From: Synergistaceae bacterium
Lineage (GTDB): Bacteria; Synergistota; Synergistia; Synergistales; Synergistaceae
Length of the DNA stretch: 54,826 nucleotides
Direction of reading: 5' to 3'
NCBI GenBank assembly: GCA_031258255.1
Contig: JAIRNC010000001.1
Coordinates: 1-54,826, forward strand
Of this stretch, positions 8,348 to 17,453 are shown one piece after another (the stretch's first letter is position 1; every line of letters starts with the position of its first letter). The translations under genes and the position numbers were made by a program. The notes beneath the pieces were generated by a model that saw only the letters and a program-made list of their open reading frames with translations, searched no databases and was not told where the DNA came from.

Positions 8348-8841
8348 CAGATCTCTCCTTTTTCGGCGTCCGCTCTCCACGTCCCGCTCTTTCCACCGGA
8401 TTTTTCCAGCAGCCTCAGGCCGCTGATTATCATGCCTTTGTCCAGGGCCTTGCACATATCGTAAAACGCCAGGGCGGCAACGGCTGCCCCCGTAAGCGCC
8501 TCCATCTCGACACCCGTCACGTCCATCGCCGCGGCTGCGCATTCTATGCGGACGGCCTTCCTCCCGCAATCCAGCTCGCACTTCACGCCGACGCTGTCAA
8601 GCCTTATATTGTGACAGAGCGGGATTAGGTCAGGCGTCCTCTTGGCGCCCATTATGCCTGCGATCTCCGCCACGGCCCCTGGGTCGCCCTTTGCTATCCC
8701 GCCCTCTCCTAACGCCCTGTAAATTGCATCCGGCAGATCTATCCAGACCTCAGCTACAGCCCGCCTCTGCGTGGGCGCTTTCTGTCCCACGTCCACCATC
8801 GCGGGCCGGCCGGACGCGTCAAAGTGAGACCAGTCAGCCAT
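8347..8841 (-). CDS. moaC: Cyclic pyranopterin monophosphate synthase MoaC
   Basis: A 164-residue protein of normal family length. It has the conserved LIPLCHNIRLDSV (substrate-binding His/Asn region), MDVTGVEMEALTGAAVAAL and YDMCKALDKGM with the catalytic Lys/Asp region. MoaC converts the MoaA product to cyclic pyranopterin monophosphate, the first stable intermediate of molybdenum/tungsten cofactor synthesis. It lies 4 bases after moaA and is translationally coupled to the mogA-type gene. MoaD, MoaE and MoeA are not in this window. Confidence 0.97.
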   Translation of the reverse strand: MADWSHFDASGRPAMVDVGQKAPTQRRAVAEVWIDLPDAIYRALGEGGIAKGDPGAVAEIAGIMGAKRTPDLIPLCHNIRLDSVGVKCELDCGRKAVRIECAAAAMDVTGVEMEALTGAAVAALAFYDMCKALDKGMIISGLRLLEKSGGKSGTWRADAEKGEI

Positions 8842-8845
8842 TCCC

Positions 8846-9835
8846 TCAACCTCCGATATTTGACATGTGCAGCGCCCCGCTCCGCTCCTGTTCCCATCTC
8901 TGGGGCTTTGCCCTCATGCCCTCGACTATGGCGCTCCTCAGCCCGTCCAGGTCCCTGCTCCTGATGAGCCCTATGAGCGGCGTCTCGTCATTGCTGAACA
9001 GGCACGGGCGCAACTGCCCCGAAGATGTGATCCTGAGGCGGTTGCACGTCTGGCAGAAGTGGCTCGAAACGGCGGCTATGACGCCCACATCCCTGCCCTT
9101 GGCGTCCCTGTAGTACCTCGCGGGCCCCAGCGGAAGGGCGCCAGCGCTCTGGTCCGGTGTCTGTGGCGTCAACGCGCCGAAGTGGCGCACAAGGGTGCTA
9201 AGTATCTCTTCCTCCCCGATGAACATCTCCTTCCGCCACACGTCCCCCCCTATGGGCATAAACTCTATCAAGCGCGGCAAAAGCCCGTTATCCCACGCGA
9301 AAGAGAGGATGAGCGGCAGTTCGTCGTCGTTAAAACCGCGTATGGGGACGGTGTTCGTCTTGATGTTCGGTATTCCGGACGCGAGCGCGGCGCTTATGCC
9401 GTCCATAGCTTGGGCCATGTCGCCCCTGCGCGTGACGAACCTGAATTTCTCCGGGTCGAGCGTGTCGAGGCTTATGTTGATCCCCGACAAGCCGACAGAC
9501 GCCAATTCTCGCGCGTACCTGCCCAAGAGGGAGGCGTTGGTGGTGAGAGAGGCGGAGATGTCCGGGAAGGACGCCTTGAACGCCCCAAGGAACGGGACAA
9601 TGCCTTTCCTGACGAGAGGCTCGCCGCCAGTGAAGCGGATCTTTCGGACACCTAGGTCCGAGAGCGCCTGGCAGAGGAAGATGATGTCCTCGTAGCGCAT
9701 GATTTCATCGTGAGCCAGAGGAGGCACCCCGTCGTGGGGCATACAGTACACGCAACGAAAGTTGCACCTATCCGTTACAGAGATGCGGGCGTAATCTATG
9801 CGCCTGCCGCAGACGTCTCTGATCTGGTATGTCAT
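8846..9835 (-). CDS. moaA: GTP 3',8-cyclase MoaA (radical SAM)
   Basis: The 329-residue protein has the N-terminal radical SAM cluster motif CNFRCVYCM (CX3CX2C), the SAM-binding FTGGEPL, a C-terminal second cluster CQTCNRLRITSSGQLRPCLF, and the double-glycine C-terminus (SNIGG) needed for catalysis. It turns GTP into the 3',8-cyclic precursor for MoaC. With moaC and the mogA fusion it forms a cofactor block set between ftsZ/SPOR and rapZ. Strict anaerobes of this type use molybdenum/tungsten enzymes such as aldehyde oxidoreductases and formate dehydrogenase. Confidence 0.97.
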   Translation of the reverse strand: MTYQIRDVCGRRIDYARISVTDRCNFRCVYCMPHDGVPPLAHDEIMRYEDIIFLCQALSDLGVRKIRFTGGEPLVRKGIVPFLGAFKASFPDISASLTTNASLLGRYARELASVGLSGINISLDTLDPEKFRFVTRRGDMAQAMDGISAALASGIPNIKTNTVPIRGFNDDELPLILSFAWDNGLLPRLIEFMPIGGDVWRKEMFIGEEEILSTLVRHFGALTPQTPDQSAGALPLGPARYYRDAKGRDVGVIAAVSSHFCQTCNRLRITSSGQLRPCLFSNDETPLIGLIRSRDLDGLRSAIVEGMRAKPQRWEQERSGALHMSNIGG

Positions 9836-9841
9836 GTCTCT

Positions 9842-10522
9842 TTAGCGGGACGGCACTACGAGCACTGGATAGCCCTTCTTTTCGAGAGCCGACGCGACCC
9901 TCTGCGCCTCTTCGCGCGTCCGTCCAGCTGCCACGCGCACCCTGTGAAACGTGGCGCCGGACGCGTCGCTTTTGGAAATGCTGGCGGCGTAACCCATCTT
10001 CTTCATCTCGTTCAGCACCTCGTTCGCCCCGGACTCCTTGGAAAAAGCGCCTACCTGAACGGCCCAGCCCGCGCCGGACGGGGCTTGCTGCGCCGTGGGC
10101 GTTGGCCTCTTGGGCGCGGCGGGGGTTTTTTTGACGGGCACGGCCGGACTCGTCGGCGCCCGTGGCGCTTGCGTCACGATCACCGCGCCAGTGCCAGGCG
10201 TATCGGTGATCGGGCCCACGGATGGCCCAGTCGGCGCCGCGGTCGGCGTCTGGGTGGGGATGACGGCTATCTCAGCGCCTTGCGGTTCAGGGTCGTCCGC
10301 TATCTCTGGGGCGGACGCGTCCTGTGAAACAGAGCCGATTGGGCCCTCTATCGGCACTTCAAACCCCTCGCCCCTGTCGGACGGGGTGAGGAAAAAAAGC
10401 TTTATCCCCACGAAGAGCAAGCCTACGGCAACAAGAGCCGCGATCGGCAGAGCAAAATGCCCGAACGCGAACATCGAATTTTTCTCCTTGTAATTGCGCG
10501 ACCTCCTGCTTGTCGTTGCCAT
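9842..10522 (-). CDS. SPOR-domain membrane protein
   Basis: A 226-residue protein with a basic cytoplasmic start (ATTSRRSRNYKEK), one transmembrane helix (about 20-42), a long Pro/Thr/Ala-rich linker and a C-terminal SPOR domain (about 148-226; GWAVQVGAFSKES, then FHRVRVAAG and ALEKKGYPVLVV). SPOR domains bind denuded septal glycan, so this is a likely division-site protein in the class of FtsN/DamX, which fits its place just after ftsZ. A strong AGGAGGT precedes the ATG. The 56-base gap to ftsZ is the largest inside the dcw block and could hold minor regulation. Confidence 0.92.
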   Translation of the reverse strand: MATTSRRSRNYKEKNSMFAFGHFALPIAALVAVGLLFVGIKLFFLTPSDRGEGFEVPIEGPIGSVSQDASAPEIADDPEPQGAEIAVIPTQTPTAAPTGPSVGPITDTPGTGAVIVTQAPRAPTSPAVPVKKTPAAPKRPTPTAQQAPSGAGWAVQVGAFSKESGANEVLNEMKKMGYAASISKSDASGATFHRVRVAAGRTREEAQRVASALEKKGYPVLVVPSR

Positions 10523-10578
10523 GACGGCACCTCCTTTTGGGCTGGTTTATCGGGATACTGGCGCTGCGCAGCCTTGCG

Positions 10579-11811
10579 TCAGGCCTTTTTTTTCCGCAGG
10601 TAGGCTGGTATGTCGAGCTTGTTCGTCGGGACGCCACTTGTACGGAACAAGTCCTCCGACTCAGATCCTGCCGCCTGCCGAAAATCCGGCTCTGCCGTCT
10701 CCTGGCGCTGCCTAGGCTGCGCCGCCCTCACTGGCGGGGCGCCCTGCTGGACGGCCGGCGCTACCGATACGGACGAGATGGCCACCCTGGGCTGGGACGC
10801 CGGTGTCGCCCTGAGCGTGCCGGGCGGCTGTTTGCGCGCTACGGCAGTCTCGTCGAAGCCCGTCGCGATCACCGTGATCTTGACGGAGTCGTCCATGTCC
10901 GGGTCAAAGACGTGCCCCCAGATGATGGACGCGTCCTCGTCACAGGCGCCGTTGATTATATCAGCCGCCTCCACGACCTCATGGATGCCTATGTTGCCGC
11001 CGCCTGAGACGTTGAACAGCACACCCTTCGCCCCGATCATCTGCGTCTCCATGAGCGGGCTGTTTATCGCGTTGTGCGCCGCAGTGGCGACCCTGTTTTC
11101 GCCGTACCCCTCGCCGATGCCCATTATCGCCGACCCCGCGCTGCTCATTATCGTCCGCACGTCGGCAAAATCGACATTGACGAGCCCAGGGCGCAGTATG
11201 AGATCCGTGACGCCTTGGACCGCCTGGTGCAGGACGTTGTCGGCAAGCTTGAACGCGTCAGCGAGCGACGTCTTTTTGTCAGCCAGTGCGAGCAGCCTGT
11301 CGTTCGGTATCACGATGAGGGCGTCTACCTGCTCGCGGAGCTTCTCTATCCCCTCGGAGGCGTGGCTCAGACGGCGCTTGCCCTCGAACTGGAACGGGCG
11401 CGTCACGACCGCCACGACGAGCGCGCCCGTCTCCTTCGCGATGTTGGCTATCACAGGCGACGCGCCGGTCCCTGTCCCGCCGCCCATCCCGGCAGCGATA
11501 AAAACCATGTCGGAACCTTCGAGCGCCGCCCTGATCTCATCGCGTGACTCCAGCGCGGCCTTTTGGCCGACAAGTGGGTCGGATCCGGCGCCCAGCCCCC
11601 TCGTCAGCTCGCGGCCCAGCGTTATCTTAAGAGATGCCTCCGACAGATCCAGGTGCGCGTGATCCGTGTTGGCGGCTACAAAATCCACCCCGCCGACCCC
11701 GCCCCTGATTATATGGTTGAGGGCGTTGTTACCGCCTCCGCCGACCCCCACCACCCTTATGATTTCCCGGCTTGAACGGAATGGCCTGTCTAGTTGAAAA
11801 ATATCCGGCAT
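10579..11811 (-). CDS. ftsZ: Cell division protein FtsZ
   Basis: FtsZ, the tubulin-like GTPase of the division ring. It shows GVGGGGNNALNHI at the start, the tubulin signature GGGTGTGASPVIA, NVDFADVRTIM, and a C-terminal conserved peptide ending DIPAYLRKKKA that binds FtsA and other partners. Length from the chosen ATG (11811) is 410 residues, normal for the family. A TTG nine bases upstream (11820) is also possible, but the AAGGAG site sits too close to it. It is preceded by ftsA after about 16 bases. Confidence 0.97.
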   Translation of the reverse strand: MPDIFQLDRPFRSSREIIRVVGVGGGGNNALNHIIRGGVGGVDFVAANTDHAHLDLSEASLKITLGRELTRGLGAGSDPLVGQKAALESRDEIRAALEGSDMVFIAAGMGGGTGTGASPVIANIAKETGALVVAVVTRPFQFEGKRRLSHASEGIEKLREQVDALIVIPNDRLLALADKKTSLADAFKLADNVLHQAVQGVTDLILRPGLVNVDFADVRTIMSSAGSAIMGIGEGYGENRVATAAHNAINSPLMETQMIGAKGVLFNVSGGGNIGIHEVVEAADIINGACDEDASIIWGHVFDPDMDDSVKITVIATGFDETAVARKQPPGTLRATPASQPRVAISSVSVAPAVQQGAPPVRAAQPRQRQETAEPDFRQAAGSESEDLFRTSGVPTNKLDIPAYLRKKKA

Positions 11812-11827
11812 TGTGGTCAATCTCTCC

Positions 11828-13162
11828 TTAGAAAAGCTCTTTTATGACAGATTTGATCGACTCTATTATCGACGGCCCCTTGGCCTCCTGCTCTGCGCTC
11901 TGCCCTGACGCCGCCCCCTGGAGGCGTCTGACAGCCGGTTTCAGCAGTTGATCCAGCGGCTGCTCGATATACCTGAAGGGATCGCGCTCCTGTTCGAGGG
12001 CGTAGCGGATGATCCCTGACGCACAGGTGTACTCCGGCCCGTTCCTCCCTGGGGGCATCCTGTTGGAGTCGATCGGAAGGGCGCTCCGCACGGGCATGTC
12101 CATGAGGATTGACAGATACTGCTCTATGCCCGCGCTGCATGAGACCCCGCCTGTCAGCACGATGCCGGCAGGCAGCATCGATGTGCCTGAGTTCGCCACC
12201 TCGCTGCTCACGAGGGACGAGAAGAGCTCGTCCAGCCTGCACTGCACGATCTCCGTCAGGTGGGAGATGGAGTAGGAGTAGTTCCTGCCGTTGTGGTCGA
12301 ACTCCAGGTTGTCCGCGCAGTCGATGGACGGATCGGCGTAGAGATCCACCTCTTTTTTTATCTCCTCTGCCTTGCCGATGGGGATTTTGAGCACGGATGC
12401 CACGTCGTTCGTTATGTGATCCCCACCCACTGAGAGGACGGCCAGGTGCTTCGGGCGGCCGTCCGCGAACACCGCGACGCTGCACGTCCCTCCTCCGATG
12501 TCCACCGCTATGACCCCGGCCATTGCCTCCTCCGGCGTAATCGCGCCCAGGGCAGAGGCGAGCGGCTTTATCACAAAGCCGGTCACGTTCAGCCCGGCGC
12601 GGTCCACGCAGTTGTAGACGTTCTGCACCGTTGAAATCGGGACTATGACCGACTCCAGGTCTATGTCGAGGCGCATCCCGGTCATGCCGAGAGGGTCGTC
12701 TATCCCGGTGTTGCCGTCGAGCGTGTATTCCACGGGGATCGTGTGCAGTATCATCTGATTCGGGGGGACGGCCACGTCGGCCTGTGCCGCCTCGATCACG
12801 CGGCCCACGTCAAGCTGCATCACTGTCCTGGGGGAACGCCCCAGTGATATCATGCCCTTCGACCTGACGCTGTGTATGTCGCCGCCGCTGAAGGAGACCG
12901 TGGCGTCGGTCAGCTCCAGGCCGACCATGTTCTCGGCGTCGCTCACTGCCTGACGGACAGACCTCACGGCATTGTCCAGGTGGACGATCAGGCCTTTCCT
13001 GATCCCATTGGACGGCGCTTGCCCCATCCCGATTATCTGAGCTTCCCCGCTGGGGCCTTCGCGCTCGGCTACCACCACCGTCACCTTGCTGGTGCCGAGA
13101 TCCAGCCCCACCAGGACTTCCGGATCCCTATATCCGGATGACGCAGAAGCTTTCTTGAACAA
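11828..13162 (-). CDS. ftsA: Cell division protein FtsA
   Basis: An actin-like ATPase that tethers FtsZ to the membrane. It has phosphate-1 motif LVGLDLGTSKV, phosphate-2 AVDIGGGTCSVAVF, a VLTGGVS adenosine motif, the inserted 1C (SHS2) domain and a C-terminal amphipathic tail IIESIKSVIKELF that would insert in the membrane. The start is uncertain: TTG at 13162 has a GGGGGA ribosome site 7 bases upstream and is preferred (444 residues), while TTG at 13177 would add five residues. It lies between ftsQ and ftsZ in the canonical order. Confidence 0.95.
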   Translation of the reverse strand: MFKKASASSGYRDPEVLVGLDLGTSKVTVVVAEREGPSGEAQIIGMGQAPSNGIRKGLIVHLDNAVRSVRQAVSDAENMVGLELTDATVSFSGGDIHSVRSKGMISLGRSPRTVMQLDVGRVIEAAQADVAVPPNQMILHTIPVEYTLDGNTGIDDPLGMTGMRLDIDLESVIVPISTVQNVYNCVDRAGLNVTGFVIKPLASALGAITPEEAMAGVIAVDIGGGTCSVAVFADGRPKHLAVLSVGGDHITNDVASVLKIPIGKAEEIKKEVDLYADPSIDCADNLEFDHNGRNYSYSISHLTEIVQCRLDELFSSLVSSEVANSGTSMLPAGIVLTGGVSCSAGIEQYLSILMDMPVRSALPIDSNRMPPGRNGPEYTCASGIIRYALEQERDPFRYIEQPLDQLLKPAVRRLQGAASGQSAEQEAKGPSIIESIKSVIKELF

Positions 13163-13201
13163 TGCGGGATCCCCCAATCAGTAAAAAGTTATAACCCCGG
13201 G

Positions 13202-13996
13202 CTACCTGTTATCCCTGCTGGTAACGGTGAACGTCATGCTGTCCGCATAGGTGGCGTTTACTACCAGGCCTTTCGGCACCGGGCCCGCGGCGCCGCTGAA
13301 GACCTTAGCCATGGCTGCCGCGATCGACGACCAGTTCGCCGTGTCCTCTTTGAGTACGACCTCGCCGGGCTGCCCGTCGCCGGATCCCAGCAAAAGCTGA
13401 ACCACTGGCCTGCCATCTATCTTTTTTGCTAACACGCAGTAAATATCATCCTCCCAGCCAACCTTTTCCAGCATATCGTACCACTTTTTGATCTTGGTTA
13501 AGGGCAGGCTTGAACGAAAAATCCCGCCGCCCTGCGCGTCCGGGTCAATGGGCGTCGCCAGCCCTGAATCCCACGCCAATATTGGTTTATCTGGGAGCTT
13601 GAGACCCTTCACGCTGGCGTTCGACGGCAGGTCTGTCCGCCACATGCGGCCGTTTTTGGACAGAAGCCACATGTCGGAGTTCCACGAGACGTATAGCATG
13701 GGCTCCAGCGGTATGATCGAGACCTTGTATCTGCCCCATCCCGACGCCGTAAGCCGTATCTCCACCGGGTAAGCGCCCTCGATCTCCCTGGCGAACCCTC
13801 TCTTCTCCCAGAAGAGAGACGGCCAGAAACGCTCTGAGACGCGCGGCAGCGACTGCCATACGGTCGTGTCCTGGAGGATCCCCGCAGGGGCTATCTCAAG
13901 CCCTCTGAGCCTGAAATAGTCATATCGCTGATCTGCGAAATAAAGCGCCCCGCAGAGGAAGCTTAAGAGAATCAGCCTCGCCTTCCACCTTCTCAT
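13202..13996 (-). CDS. ftsQ: FtsQ/DivIB-like division protein
   Basis: A 264-residue bitopic protein: a short basic cytoplasmic tail (MRRWKAR), one transmembrane helix (about 7-23), then a POTRA-like beta/alpha extracytoplasmic region with PVEIRLTASGWGRYKVSIIPLEPMLYVSWN. Sequence is divergent, as is usual for FtsQ, and the call rests mainly on topology and on its location between murB and ftsA. In the divisome it links early (FtsA/Z) and late (FtsL/FtsI/FtsW) proteins. Its ATG overlaps the murB stop (ATGA). Confidence 0.85.
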   Translation of the reverse strand: MRRWKARLILLSFLCGALYFADQRYDYFRLRGLEIAPAGILQDTTVWQSLPRVSERFWPSLFWEKRGFAREIEGAYPVEIRLTASGWGRYKVSIIPLEPMLYVSWNSDMWLLSKNGRMWRTDLPSNASVKGLKLPDKPILAWDSGLATPIDPDAQGGGIFRSSLPLTKIKKWYDMLEKVGWEDDIYCVLAKKIDGRPVVQLLLGSGDGQPGEVVLKEDTANWSSIAAAMAKVFSGAAGPVPKGLVVNATYADSMTFTVTSRDNR

Positions 13997-14934
13997 GCCA
14001 GCGCGTCGTCCTCCATGGATCGGCGGTCAAACCCCAGGAATTGTATCTCAAAAGAGAGCCAGACCCCAAATTTCTCGTAGACCCTCCGGCGGCACAGCTT
14101 GGCGAGGTTCGCTATGTCTGATGCCGTGCAACAGCCGGAGCGATTTTCGATAAAATTCGCGTGCAACCCGGAAACCACGGCGCCTCCGGCAGACAGCCCC
14201 TTGCAGCCCGCCTCATCGAGCAGCCGGCCTGCCTTGCCGCCCTCCGGGTTCTTGAAGACGCAGCCCGCCGTCCTGGTGCCCAGCGGTTGGGATTTCCTGC
14301 GTTCGATGGTCTGCCTGGATACGCTTGCCACCGCCTCTTGGGTCGATTGCCGAAGCCTGGCCGTGACGCGCGATATCACGGCGAACCCGCGCTCCGAGAG
14401 GCCGCACCGCCTGTAACCCCACTCTATTTCGTCACGGCCCATCGACCTCGTCTTGCCATCCGCGCCTGTCGCTTCGACGCTCTGGATCGCTTGCGATATC
14501 TCCCCTTCACCAGTGCCGGCGTTGCCCATTACGGCGCCTCCCACCGTGCCCGGTATGCCCGCCGCGAACTCCAGCCCGCTCCACCCCTCGCGGAGTGACA
14601 GGGCGAAGAGCTTTTTCAGCGAGACGCCAGCGCCGCATGCGACAAAAACATTTTCCCCTTCCCGCGAAAACGACACTGATTGCATCGCGCCGGTCGAAAT
14701 TATCGGGACGCTGATCTCCCCGTCGGCGATCAAGGTGTTCGATCCGCCGCCCAGCACACAGCAGCCGAGGCCATGCGACGCAAACCACCGAATGGCGGCG
14801 GACAGGCCATCCGCGTCCTTTGGCTCGACAAGCGTCTCAGCCGTGCCGCCGACTCTCCACGTCGTAAAACCGGCCAGCGGGACGCCGTGCCTCGTGATCC
14901 CATCAATGCGCTCAGGCGCCGACTGCAGTCGCAT
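13993..14934 (-). CDS. murB: UDP-N-acetylenolpyruvoylglucosamine reductase MurB
   Basis: The 313-residue FAD enzyme that makes UDP-MurNAc. FAD-binding motifs CVLGGGSNTLIADG and FAAGIPGTVGGAVMGNAG are present, as are GGAVVSGLHANFIEN and a C-terminal LSFEIQFLG with the conserved Glu. The motif usually read GSxFKNP, whose Ser is the proton donor, is GCVFKNP here, so Cys replaces Ser; this may be natural variation. The ATG at 14934 overlaps the end of murC by 23 bases. Confidence 0.96.
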   Translation of the reverse strand: MRLQSAPERIDGITRHGVPLAGFTTWRVGGTAETLVEPKDADGLSAAIRWFASHGLGCCVLGGGSNTLIADGEISVPIISTGAMQSVSFSREGENVFVACGAGVSLKKLFALSLREGWSGLEFAAGIPGTVGGAVMGNAGTGEGEISQAIQSVEATGADGKTRSMGRDEIEWGYRRCGLSERGFAVISRVTARLRQSTQEAVASVSRQTIERRKSQPLGTRTAGCVFKNPEGGKAGRLLDEAGCKGLSAGGAVVSGLHANFIENRSGCCTASDIANLAKLCRRRVYEKFGVWLSFEIQFLGFDRRSMEDDALA

Positions 14935-16360
14935 CCTCTATGGCGGCCCTCTTCTTAAGCGCCCCGAGTATCTGGCCGCCAAGCTCCTCGACGTTTCCGG
15001 CCCCGATCGTGAGCACGATGTCCCCGGGCTTTACGTTGTCACACACCATGTCAGTCGCCTCCTGAAAGTCGCCGCATACGGCGGAGTCGGCCCTACCTGC
15101 CGAGTGCAGTTCATCCGCTATCAAAAATGACGACACCCCGGCGATGGGCGTCTCGTCCGCAGAGTATATGGGGAGCAGGTAAATCCTCTCAGCCTCGCCC
15201 AGCACCTTCGCGAAGTCCGCAAAGAGTGCGTTGGTCCTCGTGTACCTGTGCGGCTGGAAGATGACGTGCAGCGGGCGACCCTGGAACGCGCCCGAGAGCG
15301 CCTTCATCGTGGCAGCGATCTCGCGCGGGTGATGACCGTAGTCGTCGTATATGAGCACGCCCCGTGCCTCGCCCACTGCCTGGAGGCGACGCTTCGCGCC
15401 CTTGAAAACGGAGAGCGCCTTCGAGGCCGTTTCAAACGGTATGCCCATCGCGTCCGCGGCCGCGAGAGCCGCCAGCGAGTTCAGCACGTTGTGTTCCCCG
15501 GAGAGCCTGAGGCTCATCTCCCCGAGCCTGAGCCCGTCCCTGTACACAGTGAATACGCTGCCGCCGCCGTCCAGGAAACGCGCGCATTCCGCGCCCCACT
15601 TCCTGTGCCGCCCCCACCCGTAAGGCGTCGCGTTCCCTATCTCGCCGGATGCCAGGAGCCTTGACGCCCCGGCGTCCTCCGCGCAGATTATAACAGGCGC
15701 CCCCGGCTTGCTGCCAACGATAAAACGACTGAATGCCTCTATCACGCTGTCGAGCGTCGGGTAGTGATCGATATGATCCCAGTCCACGTTGGTGACCACC
15801 GTGACCAGCGGCCTGAACAGCTCGAACGAGCCGTCGCTCTCGTCGAGCTCGGCGACCATGTACTCTCCGTCCCCGAGCTTCGCGTTGCACCCGATGTCTG
15901 AGAGCTCGCCGCCTATGGCTACGGTCGGTTTCTGCCCCGCTGATTCGGAGACGAACGATATCATGGACGACGTGGTGGTCTTACCGTGGGTGCCGGCGAT
16001 CCCCACGCCCTTCCTCGCGTTGAATATGGCGCTCAAGATCTCGGCCCTGCGCACCACTGGGATGCCCCTCTTCCGAGCCTCGATCAGCTCCGGGTGATCC
16101 TGCGCTATGGCGCTCGTGTGGATGATGAGGCCGGGCTTATAGATGTCGAGGTGTTCCTTGCCGTGCGACATCTCTATGCTCACGCCTCTCTGGCGCAGCC
16201 TGTTCATGTAAAAAGAGTTCTCCATGTCGCAGCCGCTCACGCTGTGCCCCATCGCGTCCAGCAAGAGCGCGAGCCCGCTCATCCCGGCGCCGCCGATCCC
16301 CATTAGGTGGATGTTCAGCCGGTCGTTAACATCTATGAAGGCCCGTCTTTCTGCCCTCAA
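14912..16360 (-). CDS. murC: UDP-N-acetylmuramate--L-alanine ligase MurC
   Basis: MurC adds L-Ala to UDP-MurNAc. The product shows the N-terminal IHLMGIGGAGMSGLA, P-loop GIAGTHGKTTTSSM, DESDGSF, HPREIAATM and FQPHRYTRT. The start was set at TTG 16360 because an AAGGGAG ribosome site lies about 8 bases upstream and it directly follows the murG stop; the open frame continues upstream inside murG. This gives 482 residues, normal for MurC. Confidence 0.95.
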   Translation of the reverse strand: MRAERRAFIDVNDRLNIHLMGIGGAGMSGLALLLDAMGHSVSGCDMENSFYMNRLRQRGVSIEMSHGKEHLDIYKPGLIIHTSAIAQDHPELIEARKRGIPVVRRAEILSAIFNARKGVGIAGTHGKTTTSSMISFVSESAGQKPTVAIGGELSDIGCNAKLGDGEYMVAELDESDGSFELFRPLVTVVTNVDWDHIDHYPTLDSVIEAFSRFIVGSKPGAPVIICAEDAGASRLLASGEIGNATPYGWGRHRKWGAECARFLDGGGSVFTVYRDGLRLGEMSLRLSGEHNVLNSLAALAAADAMGIPFETASKALSVFKGAKRRLQAVGEARGVLIYDDYGHHPREIAATMKALSGAFQGRPLHVIFQPHRYTRTNALFADFAKVLGEAERIYLLPIYSADETPIAGVSSFLIADELHSAGRADSAVCGDFQEATDMVCDNVKPGDIVLTIGAGNVEELGGQILGALKKRAAIEDATAVGA

Positions 16361-16361
16361 A

Positions 16362-17453
16362 TCAATCTCTCCCTTCAAGAAAAGCGCAGCAAAAACTCCA
16401 AAGCCTCGCACAGATATTTGTTGAAGCATTATACATCTTTTTGCCGATATCCTTCCTGTCGGGCGCACAATGGGAGCTCATATTCGCCAACATTGACGCG
16501 AGACTCCAAACCCCCGTCGTCTCGTCGAATATCTCGGCCGGGCCCGCTTTGGCCATTTCGAGCGCGTTTTTCATCTGGTGGTCGCCAGAAGCCCCCCTCC
16601 ACGGCACCACGACCACAGGAATGCCGCTTGCCTGCGCCTCCGCCAGCGTGGACGCCCCTCCCCTTGTGACGAGTATGTCCGCCAGGTTGAAGAGCGGCGC
16701 TATGTCCCAGGACCTGGGGAGGCGTATCAGGTTGCGCGAAGCCGCTTGCGGCTCCTCCGCGCCTGGGTCGATCACGAGGAAATTCCAGGACGCGAACTCG
16801 CTCAGGCCGGACAGCTGCCCGATGATGCCGGTGAGCGTCCCGCTGCCCAGCGAACCGGTCATCACCGCGACAACGGGACCGTCCCCCAGGCGCAATCCGG
16901 GCAGGAGCTTCCCGGCAGCGGTCTCACGGCTCATGCCGGGCAACGGGCGCACCGGCACCCCGACAGGCGTGAAACCGCTGTGCGGTAGCGGGTCGCACCG
17001 CCCCCAGCCCGAGGCGACCCGCGCGCCCAGCCTCCGTGCCCAGAGCGTCACCTTCCCAGCGAGGGCGTTTTGTTCGTGGGCGACGACGGGGATCCTGCCC
17101 AGGAATGACGACAAAACCGCCGCGGCCGAAACGTACCCGCCAAAGGCGACGCAGAGATCTGGCGGGTCACGCCTGACAAAGGCCGCTGCTTGCCCGAAGG
17201 ATCGCATCAAATCCTTCCATCGGGTCAGCCTCTCCCCAGGCGGCGCGCCAAGAGGCGAGCCAGAGGCGTCCACTGCTATGGGTTCGATTTTCAAGGAGCG
17301 GTATATGTCCAGCTCGACAGGCCTCCTGCCCGACATGTAGCTCACCTTTACGGCAGGATAGCGCTCGCCTATCCAACTCCCGAAGGCTGTAGCAGGCAGT
17401 ATATGTCCGCCCGTGCCGCCGGCCACGATCAGCACCCTTTCCGGCGTCCTCAC
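16362..17453 (-). CDS. murG: Undecaprenyl-PP-MurNAc-pentapeptide GlcNAc transferase MurG
   Basis: MurG makes lipid II from lipid I on the cytoplasmic membrane face. Motifs: VAGGTGGHILPA near the N-terminus, AFGGYVSAAAVL, VAHEQNALAGKV, and the UDP-GlcNAc site VTRGGASTLAEAQASGIPVVVVPW. The GTG at 17453 is chosen because it forms a four-base GTGA overlap with the ftsW stop; this gives 363 residues starting RTPERVLIVAGG. Its last part lies just before murC, with no gap for a terminator. Confidence 0.96.
   Translation of the reverse strand: MRTPERVLIVAGGTGGHILPATAFGSWIGERYPAVKVSYMSGRRPVELDIYRSLKIEPIAVDASGSPLGAPPGERLTRWKDLMRSFGQAAAFVRRDPPDLCVAFGGYVSAAAVLSSFLGRIPVVAHEQNALAGKVTLWARRLGARVASGWGRCDPLPHSGFTPVGVPVRPLPGMSRETAAGKLLPGLRLGDGPVVAVMTGSLGSGTLTGIIGQLSGLSEFASWNFLVIDPGAEEPQAASRNLIRLPRSWDIAPLFNLADILVTRGGASTLAEAQASGIPVVVVPWRGASGDHQMKNALEMAKAGPAEIFDETTGVWSLASMLANMSSHCAPDRKDIGKKMYNASTNICARLWSFCCAFLEGRD

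Noticed and set aside
8867-9655. 262-codon plus-strand open frame opposite moaA
   Set aside because: Antisense shadow; Arg-rich low-complexity translation and no ribosome site.
10610-11662. 350-codon plus-strand open frame opposite ftsZ
   Set aside because: Antisense shadow of a high-GC gene; its translation is Ser/Pro/Ala-rich without domains.
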